This document shows, piece by piece, positions 43,808 to 54,303 of a stretch of 64,000 nt of DNA. Origin of the DNA: Dichetophora obliterata (taxonomy: Eukaryota > Arthropoda > Insecta > Diptera > Sciomyzidae); NCBI GenBank assembly GCA_963920525.1, contig OY986435.1, forward strand, positions 98,102,115-98,166,114, in the 5' to 3' direction. A program made the position numbers and the translations under genes. Numbering within the stretch: the first letter of the stretch is position 1; every line of letters starts with the position of its first letter. The notes beneath the pieces were generated by a model that saw only the letters and a list, made by a program, of their open reading frames with translations, was not told the DNA's origin and made no database searches.

Positions 43808-44895
43808 TCTATATATATAAAATGGAATGTGTGTTTGTTTATTTGTTTGTTTGTTTGTTTGTTTGTACCTTATAGGAGACCAAACCTCTGGACCGATCTT
43901 CCTGAAATTTTCACAGCATTTAACTGGGACTCTGGCATGATTAATAGGGTACTTTTTCGACCACGTCCACTTTTACGCCCACTTTTACGCCCACTTTTTT
44001 AAAATTATGTAATTGCTCCCATATAGTAATATAGCAATTGCGGCGTGGCACCATCCATATAATCCAAAAATTTAAATCGCCATATTTGGGGCATTTTTTG
44101 ACCTACGTCGATGATATTTGGTACATATGGTATTGGCATAATTAGGAATACGTACCAGGAGAAAATTGGGTGGGACTACGCCCCTTTTTAGGAAAATTAA
44201 AAATCGTAATATAGTCTTAACTACTGGACCGATCGTCATTAAATTTTCACAATAGGATATTCTTACGAAATAATAATTTCTTGACTATATAAAGTTGTGA
44301 GTGGACAAAGGGGCGTGGCCTCACCCATATAACCCAAAATTTAAAATCGTCATATCTTAGGCATTTTTTGACTAACGGCGGCAGTATTTGCTATATATGG
44401 TATTGGCATGAAAAGAAAATGAAATTGCGATATATTGGAGGCTGGACCTGTTAACCTATCTTAAATTTTCACAGCGTGCATCTTTGACTCAGGAATACTA
44501 ATAACATGATAATATTTTTCAACCATGCACACTTCTGCACCTACTTTTTTACTACGTTTATTAACGCCTTTACCTCAAATTTAAAATACAAAACAGCTGA
44601 TTTTGTAATACGTGTTAATTAAAATATTCTTCCCATTCTCATTCTCCCACAACTGACTGCGTAACAGCTGATTGTGTAATTGCTGCTTTTTGATTGGTCT
44701 AAAAATAAAAATGGGGAGCATGAAGCAAATTACATGCGGTTCAGTGCTGCATTCTAATTGGTTTATAACAAAAAAAGGGGAGAAGCATTGCAATAATTAA
44801 ATTAAAATTAAATACATAACTTTTTGTAAATAAATAAATACTTTTAATTTTATTTTATAAAGAGGGGGGTAGCGAAGCACACCGGGTTCAGCTAG
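43808..44895 (+). mobile_element. Non-autonomous Helitron 1
   Basis: It begins TCTATATATATAAAATGG after an A and ends ACACCGGGTTCAGCTAG. TC at the 5' end and CTAG at the 3' end, with no target duplication, are the Helitron signature. A TTTG run lies at 43829-43866. There is no Rep/helicase gene. Its 3' end touches the 5' end of Helitron 2 without a spacer. A third related 3' end lies at 11322. Confidence 0.85.
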
Positions 44896-45039
44896 TCTAT
44901 ATATATAAAACAAAGTCGGGTTTGTTACACCATTTATAACTCAGGAACGGATGGACCGATTTTAATTATCTTTCATTTTTTGGATTTGTGTTCATCCCGA
45001 ATAGCAGAATAACTATTAAAATATCGGAAAAACTCAGGG

Positions 45040-45780
45040 GGCGTGGCACCTCCCATACAAATCAAATCTTTTATATCGAATAGCTTTGGCATTATAGGTC
45101 GTACAGCAACGGAATTCTGTATTCGAACTTAATTTCCACTTGCCGTTCTACTGGTAAAATTGTATGGGCGTTGGACTAGGGCGTGGCACTTTTTCAGCAG
45201 CCCAAACTTTCAGTATAACTTTCAAGCTAAAAGTCACACATTAATGAAATTCGGTTAGAACGTACTATTTATTCGTGTCTTTCGACCAGCGAAATTTAGC
45301 AAGTATAGGCCAAAGGGGTGTGGCACCGCCCATACAATTCAAATTTATGATTTCGAATAGCTTTGGAACTAAATGCCGTATAATAATTAAATTCAGTATG
45401 GAGTTGCCACTTGGTGATATCCTTCTACTGGAAAACTGGGATGGGCTTTGGAAAAGAGGGTGTGGCTCCGCCCATACACATTAAATTTTTGATATCAGAT
45501 AGCTTTGGAACTAAATGTCGTATAACAACAAAATTCAGTATGGAATTGCTATTGGGTGATATCCTTCTACTAGAAAACTGAGACGGTCATTGAACAAGGC
45601 GGTGTGGCTCCGCCCATACAAGCCAAATTTTTGATATCGAATAGCTTTGGAAATAAATATCATATAACAATGAAATTCAGTATGGAGTTACTTATTGGTT
45701 AGGCATTTCTACTGGAAAACTAGCACGGGCATTGGAAACTTGGCGTGGCTTTGCCCACACAAGCTAAATTCAAATCAATA
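45040..45780 (+). repeat. About 140-bp tandem repeats inside Helitron 2
   Basis: Units beginning GTGGC(T/A)CCGCCCATACA and containing GATATC(G/A)(G/A)ATAGCTTTGG, AAATTCAGTATGGA and TCCTTCTACT recur at about 45319, 45462 and 45601, with more diverged units at about 45049, 45181 and 45744. Similarity between neighbours is high, so unequal exchange or replication slippage probably expanded them. Confidence 0.85.
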
Positions 45781-45789
45781 AATTTACTG

Positions 45790-46115
45790 CAAAAACTAAC
45801 TTTTTTCTGGCATTTAATTATCAAAATTAAATCTTCTAAACGAATAAAAATTTCTTAATTTCTTTTTTCTAACTTTTCTAACTTTTTTCTGGCATTTAAT
45901 TATCAAAATTAAATCTTCTAAACGAATAAAAATTTCTTAATTTTCAATTTTAGAAACGTAACTTTTGCAACTGAAATAGGTTTTTATCTTCATTACTTTT
46001 TTCTGGCATTTAATTATCAAAATTAAATCTTCTAAACGAATAAAAATTTCTTAATTTTCAATTTTAGAAACGTAACTTTTGCAACTGAAATAGGTTTTTA
46101 TCTTCATTACTTTTT
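45790..46115 (+). repeat. 115-bp tandem repeats inside Helitron 2
   Basis: CTGGCATTTAATTATCAAAA followed by TTAAATCTTCTAAACGAATA occurs three times (about 45807, 45889 and 46004). The last two units are almost identical over 115 bp; the first is a shortened unit. Confidence 0.9.
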
Positions 46116-46194
46116 GGTAAAGTTGGTTTTGTTGCATTTTTCCTAAAATAAAAAAAAATTAGAAATAAAAAAAAATTAAAAACAATCATTTGAT

Positions 46195-46280
46195 CCGCCT
46201 ATTGTGGGAATCGATTCCACTACCTCATGGCTTCAAAACTGATGGTTGAGCCGACTGAGCTATCGAAAGTACATTTATTC
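46195..46280 (-). ncRNA. tRNA-like sequence
   Basis: On the minus strand GATAGCTCAGTCGGCTCAAC (A box and D arm) is followed by GTGGAATCGATTCCCAC (B box and T arm). Spacing is close to a tRNA, but the acceptor strands do not pair well, so it is a pseudo-tRNA or SINE head rather than a working gene. It lies inside Helitron 2. Confidence 0.5.
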
Positions 46281-46560
46281 AAGTTGAAATGTACTGAAAT
46301 GACAACAGTGAAATGACAATGACAGCAGTGTACTATATTTTTCTTAGAACCAAACCAATCGTGTTTGTCATATGCATATAATTAATAAAAATCATTTTCT
46401 GATTTTCTTATAATGACAAAAACCATTTTGCGTATTTCCATACGTTTTACGTCAAAAGCATATTTTTTCTGATTAAAAATCGTTATCTTCTGAACGAATA
46501 AAACCTAAACATCAAAATTTTACGTTTTTTCCCCCGAGTAACACCGGGTATACCAGCTAG

Positions 46561-46903
46561 TTTTAAATATAGGAAGTTGCCTCGAAAGATAACTGGTAGC
46601 ATAATTCATTTTTGTTTTTTATGCAGATTTCAAAAACAGGTTGTTTCATTTTCACGCTTTCCTTAAAATATGTATTTTTCATCATGCAAGAATTAAGTGT
46701 TTGTTTTTTATAAAACTCAAACAGTATTTTTATTGCTAGAGAGCACTTCCACACTTAAGTTAAGGTACATCATAAATAAAATAATGATTTCACATGGTGT
46801 CTTATATCTATGTATGTTTTAAATACATTTTTTTTTTCCTCATGATGTAAAAATTAAAAGTGTTTCTTTACTTTTATTATTTCGAATAATTCAAACTGTA
46901 AAC
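46561..46903. other. AT-rich DNA, no gene seen
   Basis: Nothing supported in this interval. Confidence 0.5.
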
Positions 46904-48084
46904 ACCCTCTAAGAAAAATAAACGTAACGCATTTTGCGAAACGAAAACATGCCGTATGTATACGGACTACCATTTAACTACCATTTACATAGTTTTTCAT
47001 TCACAAATAATACGAAATTATTTCAGCGTAATACTCTTCGAAGACGTGCCGCTTTGAGCGTTACGAAAGCGGACCGCTTTCTCGTTACGGAAACGAACTG
47101 ATTTAAACCATTTTTTGCTTATCGGTGTATCTTGTTCAGCCATTTTGACAGAAGCTTTTGGTTTTGCTTTTGTTCCATTCAGTTTATTTGGTTGATATTG
47201 CGAGCTTGTTTTCTTTTTTCGCAAAAACAAACATTTTTGTTTCAGTATAAATATAGTTTTTAAGTCTTAAGACGGATAAAAAAAGATATTATGAAGTGCG
47301 CCGAAAAATTAAAAGCGCTGAGATATTTCTTTAAAAGAGTTAAGATAATTATGCAATTAGTAATAAATACCAAAGATATTGGTGGCGGCCGTAGCCTAGT
47401 TGGTAGAGTGCGTGCCCCTTAAGCTAAGGAACCGTGGTATCCCGGGTTCAATTCTCAGCTCAGACAGAATATTTTTTTCATTTGAAATTATTTTTATGTT
47501 TGGTCGTCACCTCTCTGCAAACCATGGCAAACCTTAGAGAGTAAAAACTGCTATGTTAAGCTTCTTGAGAACATAAGCCGTTCGGAGTCGGCATTAAACT
47601 CGTAGGTCCAGTTCTAGATTATTCCAGTTCTAGATCAAAGACAATTGATCAATAGAAGCTCGATCAAAGTCCTTTCTAGGGCTGAAAGTGCCAATTTATT
47701 AATTTTTGTTTTATTTACCAAAGATATTATGTATAGTTAGTAACTGTTCAGAATAAACTCAAATATTTATTCTTTAGTATACAAAAGCATCTCTTATTTC
47801 AATATACAAATTCAGTTCGAAAACCCACGTTTTGGCGACACAAAAACGCACAATTTAGTGTTACTTAAACGTACCACTTTAGCGTTACGTAATCGTACCA
47901 CACCAGTGACGCCTTGGCCTAGTACCAATACATTCAAATCACTACTTTTTTTGTCTAATTCTCTTATTCCAAACTTTACGTATACGGAACGTTTTCGTAT
48001 CGCAGGATCGGTTCGTTTTCGTAGTCTTATATGAGAAAATTACTTCGCGTGCGCTACGCTTACGTGCCGTTTTTCTTAGAGGGT
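46904..48084. mobile_element. ACCCTCTAAGAAAAA-ended MITE interrupted by a SINE
   Basis: The ends ACCCTCTAAGAAAAA and TTTTTCTTAGAGGGT are perfect 15-bp inverted repeats. Subterminal strings rich in CGTTACG, CGTATACGG and AAACGAA lie on both sides. Removing the SINE (47381-47715) and one duplication leaves about 830 bp. No clear target duplication is read at the outer ends. Confidence 0.85.
47381..47715 (+). mobile_element. tRNA-derived SINE with 13-bp target duplication
   Basis: TACCAAAGATATT stands on both sides (47368-47380 and 47716-47728), as made by LINE-type integration. The 335-bp body starts with a tRNA-like head: A box TAGCCTAGTTGG and B box GGGTTCAATTC, about 47383-47460. The tail part contains GAGAACATAAGCCGTTCGGA followed by GTCGGCATTAAA, a string I recall as very common in tephritid genomes. 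It is transcribed by RNA polymerase III when active and moved by a partner LINE. The clean duplication suggests a fairly recent insertion. Confidence 0.92.
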
Positions 48085-48307
48085 ATTTCTATCAGCAAGG
48101 AGTATTTTTACTATTATATTTAATTACATCATTATCTAAACAATTGTAAGGGCCATACTATTGTATAAAAATTAATCTTGTCAATATTGAGCATTTTTGT
48201 GGCTGCCGGTAAGCTCAAGAACCGCTGAACGGCTTTATGTAAAATGTTCACTATTCTAATTATAATTGATAAAAAAGTGTTTATTTTGATAGTTGGTTTG
48301 TTGATAG

Positions 48308-48491
48308 ATGCCGAGAGAGCCCACTTAATTCTATTAGAAAACTTCCCTTGGATAAATTACCATTTCTTATTACCACTGAAACAACAGCCATAAGAGAAGG
48401 AAATCGAAATCGTATTCATGTAGTTAACAATAATGCATTTTGCAAAACTTTCGATTCTGATAAAGACTCTTCATTATCTTCTTCCAGTTAA
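48308..48491 (+). CDS. Candidate last exon of a host gene
   Basis: After an AG at 48306-48307 (TTTGTTGATAG) an open frame of about 60 codons reads CRESPLNSIRKLPLDKLPFL then ITTETTAIREGNRNRIH and ends with FDSDKDSSLSSSS and TAA (48489-48491). AATAAA follows at 48503 and again at 48512. The balanced amino acids, polar Ser-rich tail, acceptor and closely spaced poly(A) signals suggest a terminal coding exon, unlike the transposon relics around it. The polypyrimidine tract is weak, no upstream exon is found in the window and I do not recognise the protein. It may also be a retroposed fragment. Confidence 0.35.
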
Positions 48492-48519
48492 TTTTATCGT
48501 ATAATAAATCAAATAAAAA

Positions 48520-49310
48520 CCATAAGATAAAAAAAATCATGTGTTATATTTGTATAACCCCTTTTTGTACTTTGCTATGCCTTAAATAACAAAAATGGCC
48601 ATAGAAGTCAACAAAATCATGTTTCCCATCTAATTTGTACTAATAGTTCCACTGTACGTTGTGAGGATTGCAATAGGATTATAGTTTTTAAGTGAGTTTA
48701 GAGGGACCGGAAACAGTTCTTAGTCGAAAACGTATTTGTAACTACATATAATAATATAAATTTTAATTATTACTGGTAAAGAAATAATAATTGGTGAAGT
48801 AATCTAACCAGTAGTCGGCACCTTAATACTAGACAAGGCAATTAAATTAACTATTAATAATAATAATAGTTAATCATAATTAAAAATTGTTATTAAGCAA
48901 ACGATTAAAAAAAATTAATTGATCTACAGAGCTTATCAGATCTTGTAGAAGTTCAAAGAATAGATCACAATTAATTATCAAAAAGATCACAAATAAATGT
49001 AATTTAATTTTAATGAAATTAATCGGTTATATGTATTTTATGATTAATTTATGTTTCTGTTAAGTTACATATCGTCATCAAAGCTGATACAAAATTATGC
49101 AGACATCGAAGATACATTAATTGGCATTATGGATGTTCAATCCAATAAATTTTTTTAAGTTTTCTTTTTTGTCTTAGTCTTAATTTTATCAAAAAAAAAT
49201 AAAAATAAAAGATTTTGAATAAAAATCAACGCATATCAAAACCCTTTAAGAGTAAGATATACTGCTTACAAAACTGTTCTCTCATTAAATTATTACAATT
49301 TTGTATTTTT
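48520..49310. other. AT-rich DNA, no gene seen
   Basis: No element end or frame is supported here. Confidence 0.5.
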
Positions 49311-50545
49311 AACCGACTTCAAAAAGGAGGAGGTTCTCAAGTTGGTTGGTTTGTTTTTAGATGTATGTACATCGATAACTCCTAAAGTACTAGCCCGATT
49401 GCCGCAATTTTTGTCAACAGATGGAGACATTGGACGCGGAGGTGCCCGTCTAAAAAAGTGGATGGTATTCGATAAAGGGCGTGGCAATAACAGAAAAACG
49501 CTGTAACTCGAATAATATTGACACTAGGATACTGAAATTAGATACAGGGGTAGGAATAATTATGAAAATTTACGGTCAAGAAGGTGGGTGGTATTGGACA
49601 AAAGGGCGTAGCAATATAAGAAAAATACTATATCTCAGTTAATATTGACACTAGGGATTGACACTGGAATTCGGTACAGGGGCAGGAACATTATTACAAA
49701 TTACGACACTAGGGTAATACAATTCGTCACAAGAATGAGTAGAATTATTACAAAACAATATGAAGAAAGTGGGCGGTAAAAGACTGTATCTCAGTTAATA
49801 TTGACACTAGGTTACTGAAACTTAGTACAGGGTAGGCGCAATTATTACAAATTATGATCAAAAAAGTAGGTGTTATTCGACAAAGGGCGTGGAAATCTTA
49901 GAAAAACACTGTAACTCGAATAATATTGACACTAGGGTACGGAAATTTGGAACAAGAATAGGTAGAATTATAACAAAACACAATCAAGAAAGCAGGCGGA
50001 TTTTTTAAAAGGGCATTTCACTAAAACAAAAACACTCGAATATTGACACTAGGGTATCAAAATTCGTTAAAAGAATTGGCAAAATTGTTGTATATGGGCA
50101 AAAATAAAAACTTTTTAACAAAAAAAAACCAACTTCAAAACCACTACAAAGTAAGAAATAATTTTAAATTACCTTTCACATTAATTCTTGGTCAAAATTA
50201 ATAATTTATTTATATGTATTATTAAATTGGAAATCTTATTATAATAATTTTTTTCTATTTTGTATTATTATCATATATATATATATTAATTTCTCCATGA
50301 ATAAAAAACCTTTAAAATCGGCGCTAATATAATCAGACATTTATAAAATTAACGTTCCGGCTTTAAAGGATTTATATTCATAAAGAAATTAACAAATTTA
50401 TGATAATTCTACAAAATATAAAAAAGTTATAATAATAAGATTTCCAATTTCAAATTTCAAATTCAAATTTGACCAAGAATTAATGTGAAAAGTAATTTAA
50501 AATTCTTTTTTACTTTGTGGTGGTTTTGAAGTTGGTTTTTTTTTT
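49311..50545. repeat. Repeat element with AACC(G/A)ACTTCAAAA ends
   Basis: It starts AACCGACTTCAAAAAGGAGG, a start seen in many insect repeats, and ends with GGTTTTGAAGTTGGTT. Between lie tandem units of about 120 bp (49440-50090, roughly five copies) sharing AATATTGACACTAGG, GGGCGTGG and GAATAATATTG-like strings, then a foldback block at 50127-50545. No coding region. Confidence 0.7.
50127..50545. mobile_element. Foldback MITE
   Basis: The arms at about 50127-50265 and 50408-50545 are inverted copies: ACCAACTTCAAAACCAC(T/C)A at the outer ends, CACATTAATTCTTGGTCAAA further in and AAATCTTATTATAATAA near the loop. The arms match at most positions over about 135 bp. It may be a mobile unit or the closing part of the larger repeat. 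Confidence 0.8.
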
Positions 50546-50651
50546 TTTTTTTAAAAAAGGTTTTATTATCTTTACACCTAAACAAACGATATAAATTTAA
50601 TATTCGTATTTGAAAGTTGATTTCTTTAAACCGTTTGGTTTTTGCGGGACT

Positions 50652-50880
50652 TTATAGAAATAAATTGGATATATGAATAATTTCATTTTGATAGCTGACA
50701 GTATCATCCAATTCATTTTTCATCGTATATACACTCTCAAACACATACTCCGTGTATGCCAAAGCATCACGACGATTAAACCAACTACATGGACACATGC
50801 TAAATATTATCTCCCCCGCAATCCCTTTCTCTATATCACATACTGGTCTTCTGTTCGCTTGCAACCCTTCGACTAACATA
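50652..50880 (-). pseudogene. Coding fragment, family X copy 2
   Basis: An uninterrupted minus-strand frame gives LQANRRPVCDIEKGIAGEII, FSMCPCSWFNRRDALAYTE and FESVYTMKNELDDTVS. It matches the plus-strand block at 38070-38250 at protein and DNA level. No domain is recognised and no complete gene surrounds it. It could be an exon or fragment of a repeated gene or transposon. Confidence 0.5.
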
Positions 50881-51251
50881 TTTTTGATATTCTACACAGC
50901 ATGGATGTCCCGGTTTACACTTGTTAAAAATTGACGATCAAGTCTTGTGTTCGGTGGTGCGGAAATCGTACCATCAATTCTTGGGCAATGCGTTTTGTGT
51001 TTGTTCGTTGTTTTATTCGTTTTACGCATCAACGGTGTTGTTTCATAACAAGAATTGATCGTCAACTCTTGACGTGTATAAATGTGAACGTCAAGTTTAA
51101 AAAGAAATTCGAAAAAATTTACCGTCAGTTCCTGACAAGTGTACAAGCCGGGACTATGAATCGTTTTTGCTTTCACATATTTACTGCATTCCTATACTGC
51201 ATTCTTGCTTTCACAAAAAATATTTCCTTCTTTTGCTTTAAGCGTGTCATA
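50881..51251. other. No gene seen
   Basis: Overlapping open frames on both strands have no recognisable content. Confidence 0.4.
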
Positions 51252-51383
51252 TGAATACCGAAACGGATTCGTATATGAAGTCCGTTCCAAATCCGTGACG
51301 AATCCGAAAAGTAGAAAAAGCGAATCGTATTTTTGAAAGGAATTTCGTACGAAAACGTTTCGGATAAAAAATACGAAGAAGTA

Positions 51384-54250
51384 GGTTAGGTTAGGGTGGC
51401 CACATATGCCAGATATTTGGTACATTGTGATACCACAGGGAATCTATTGCTCCCCTCCTGCTCTCCTAAGTACTGCCATGGAACCAACCTGTACTAATAA
51501 AAAAAACAGTAGACTCCTAACGTCTACCTCCTCCCTGAGATCATCAAAAAAGAGGCTACCTAGATGGTTATGTCTTGCAATGCCATACCGTCTCCTCCTC
51601 TTCCTCATCCCTGCAACTCCTGCAGAAGTCACTAACATAAACCCCCATTCTTAAGACATGCCTATCTATAAGACAGTGCCCTGTTATAACGCCTGTCCTA
51701 ATGGAGAGCTCTTTCCTTGCCATTTGAGTGAGCTTTATCGTTCGTTTTTCAGTAAAACAAGGTTACATGTGTCTAGCAGTGTTAGAGGTGGTGCTATGCT
51801 TCCACCTGAAATTAGCCATTTTTGTGCATGTTTTCTAAGGGCAAGCTTGCACGACTCAAGTGGCATGCCTTATGTTTCCTCTCTACAATTTCCAGGAATG
51901 TCCCTATGCCCTGGTACCCAGACCAGATAAATGTCGAACTTATCGGCCATCTCATTAATAGACGAACGATATTTAAGTGCTGTTGGTGATGTTAGGAACA
52001 CACTTGCAAGGGATTTAATCGCTGTTTGGCTGTCCATAAAAATGTTGATATCTCTAGTTAATATCTCACTATAACTCAGCCATTCCACAGCTTTATAAAT
52101 GGCCATTATTTCAGCCTGGAAGAAACTTCAATGATCTGTCAGTTTAATTGAGGTTCTGATGTAAAAAATGTCTCCCCCGACTTTGCTGCGATGTTTTAAG
52201 CCATCAAGAAAAATATGCGCACCAACTTGTCTTAGGGGCAGTAACCAATCCCATTCTACTCTAGTTAGCATTACTGTGTAAAAGCCGTCCTCGAATGAGG
52301 GAGTGGCAATAGTGTAATCAATATTACCAGGAACTGCTCCAGCAAGATCGATAATAGAAGAGTGACCTGTACGAGTGTTAGCCCACTGCGAGGTTTCTCT
52401 AAGGTGGATGGCTGTTTCCTGTGCCTTCCTTTTTCCCATAATATTAAGGGGTATTAAGTAAAGAACTGCATTTAGCTCTACTAATACATACGGCGTTAGT
52501 TCTTCGTACTTTCCCTAGAAATTTGCAATTTGACTGCGTATTAAATGTTATTCACCACACACAATCACCGTTTAGCAAGATTGGCCTCACAATAGCTGTA
52601 TAAATTCAAGGTGCAATATTCGGGGTAAGTCTCCATGTTTTACCTATAGTTTTCTTACAGGCATATAAAGCAACATTGGCTTTCCTAATTCACTCGAGAA
52701 TGTTCGGTATCCAAAATAACTCAAAAGTATTTTGCCTCTTCCACGAAGTATAGCTGAGTGCCATCATGTACGCGGAGGAACTAAGCGCGGAATTTTGCAT
52801 TTTCTTATAAAAGGACCAGTTCAGTTTTTTTGGGGATTTACCCCCAGCCCACAGCTTTTGGCCCAAATATTAAAATCGGGTAGTGCGGGTCCAATCAGCT
52901 TCGAGAGAGTGTCAGGAAAATTTCCCTGTACAGTAATAGCTACGTTATCCGCATAGGCAATTACGTTGCAACCCACCTTTTTTATTTTTCTCAGTAGTTT
53001 ATTGGCTATCAAGTTCCATAATAAAGGTGATAGAACTCAGCGCAGAGGAGTGCCCTTACTCACAAATCTCGAGGCTTTTGAATCACCTAGAAATGCGCTG
53101 ACGACTATGCTGGTCAGCAGGGTTTCTATCAGGGTTACAAAGTGCCTCATACGCCCGAAGCTTCATGAGTGCACCAATGATTTCCCCCGGAAGAACATTG
53201 TGAAAGGCACCTTCGATATCAAGAAAAGCTACCATTGCGTATTCTTTGTGATGAAATGAATTGTTTATAAAGCTTACTAGGGAGTGCACGGCCATTTTTA
53301 CGGATATACCTTTCCTGTAAGCATATTGTGAAGCAAATTTGAGTCGATGTTACAACGAATATAAGCGTTAATCAATCCTTCGAGTGTTTTCAGCAGAAAA
53401 TATGATAAACTAATGGATCTAAGGTCCTTCGGACTGGTTTGCGATCCGCCGCGTATCCCTACCCGCCTTAGGGATAAATCCTACGCTTCTAATGTATGTA
53501 TGTCATTAAAAGGCAACCTTTGAAAATTACAAGAAGCCATGGAAGGATAATGGACGCCGTCTGCTGTAACTATACCACCAGGCCCCGCAGTCTTATATAG
53601 TTTGAAACTAAACAGAGCCCATTTGAATCTGTTCTCTGATATGATTCTTGAAGGACTACTCATCGCCAAAGCCCTTTCACTCGTAATGTGAGTGGGATCC
53701 ACAGAGCAATCTGGGCAGTGGGTACTCAAAAGAAGATCTAGGGTCTCCTCGCTAGAGGATGACCAAATATCGACTTATTTTTTTAAGTAGCATAGACAGC
53801 TAGGATTAGAAGCGAGGATCTTACAGCGTATTGATGCATCGGAAGATTCATCTATATTACCGCAGAAAAGCCTCCAGGATTTGCGCTGAGCTTTTCGAAG
53901 TGCTTTCTTAAACATTTTTAAACTGGATTTATACTCATCCCAGCATTGAGTTCCACCCGATTTCTTAGCTTTATTAAAAATCTTCCTACAATGCAACCTT
54001 AGACTACCAACTTCCCTTTACTACCCAGAAGGTTTTGTTTTACCTCTTGGGGCGCCCTAAGGGCATGATATTTCTAAAGCCTCATTTAAGTCCCCATAAA
54101 CTGCTCCACCATTGAATCGAGTTCATATGTCGTCGGAGGGGGAACATCTGAGAGAGGGGGCAACGACACTTCCACTATCTCCCTGAATTCACACAAATTT
54201 GTTTTCTTCAGATTCCTAAAGACAGTTTGGCTATTGACGTGGCCCTTTAG
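51384..54250 (-). mobile_element. 5'-truncated non-LTR retrotransposon (LOA/R1-type)
   Basis: ACGAAGAAGTA flanks it at 51373-51383 and 54251-54261, an 11-bp target duplication. On the minus strand the 3' end closes with CACCCTAACCTAACC, a short repeat tail in place of poly(A). The body encodes reverse transcriptase and RNase H pieces; the presence of RNase H fits the I/LOA/R1 group. The 5' end lies between the endonuclease and reverse transcriptase, so ORF1 and most of the endonuclease are missing. It inserted into MITE copy 3. Confidence 0.92.
51870..54245 (-). pseudogene. LINE ORF2 remnant: reverse transcriptase and RNase H
   Basis: In order on the minus strand: a pre-RT segment (GHVNSQTVFRNLKKTN near 54240; KALRKAQRKSWRLFCGN near 53900), RT motifs with SFKLYKTAGPGGI (53481-53729), VAFLDIEGAFHNV (about 53205-53243) and VIAYADNVAI (about 52950), then RNase H with NIFMDSQTAIKSL and YLVWVPGHRDIPGN (51870-52106). 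The RT active-site YADD is changed to YADN, which loses one catalytic Asp. The frame is broken at least six times by stops and shifts. The enzyme would copy element RNA onto nicked target DNA; this copy cannot. Confidence 0.9.
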
Positions 54251-54303
54251 ACGAAGAAGTAAATCCGTCTCGAATTCGAAACGGATCCGTTTGGCACACT
54301 GGG

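Larger units (their letters stand above)
44896..46560 (+). mobile_element. Non-autonomous Helitron 2, head to tail with Helitron 1
   Basis: It starts TCTATATATATAAAAC directly after CTAG of Helitron 1 and ends ACACCGGGTATACCAGCTAG before a T. A CCCCG/CGGGT stem precedes the end, as Helitron 3' hairpins do. The interior carries two sets of tandem repeats and a tRNA-like stretch but no Rep/helicase gene. The shared 5' start (TCTATATATATAAAA) and related 3' end show both belong to one family. Confidence 0.85.
51252..54303. mobile_element. CCC-ended MITE, copy 3, split by a LINE
   Basis: The two parts 51252-51383 and 54262-54303 together match the left section of copy 1 (25189-25400) in inverted order, ending GGCACACTGGG at 54303. 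The LINE at 51384-54250 separates them. The far end of this copy is missing. Confidence 0.85.

Noticed and set aside
43829..43866. TTTG-rich run as a possible gene-related repeat
   Set aside because: It is a simple microsatellite within Helitron 1 near its 5' end.
51406..53259. Plus-strand open frames across the LINE
   Set aside because: They are antisense shadows; the reverse transcriptase and RNase H motifs are on the minus strand.
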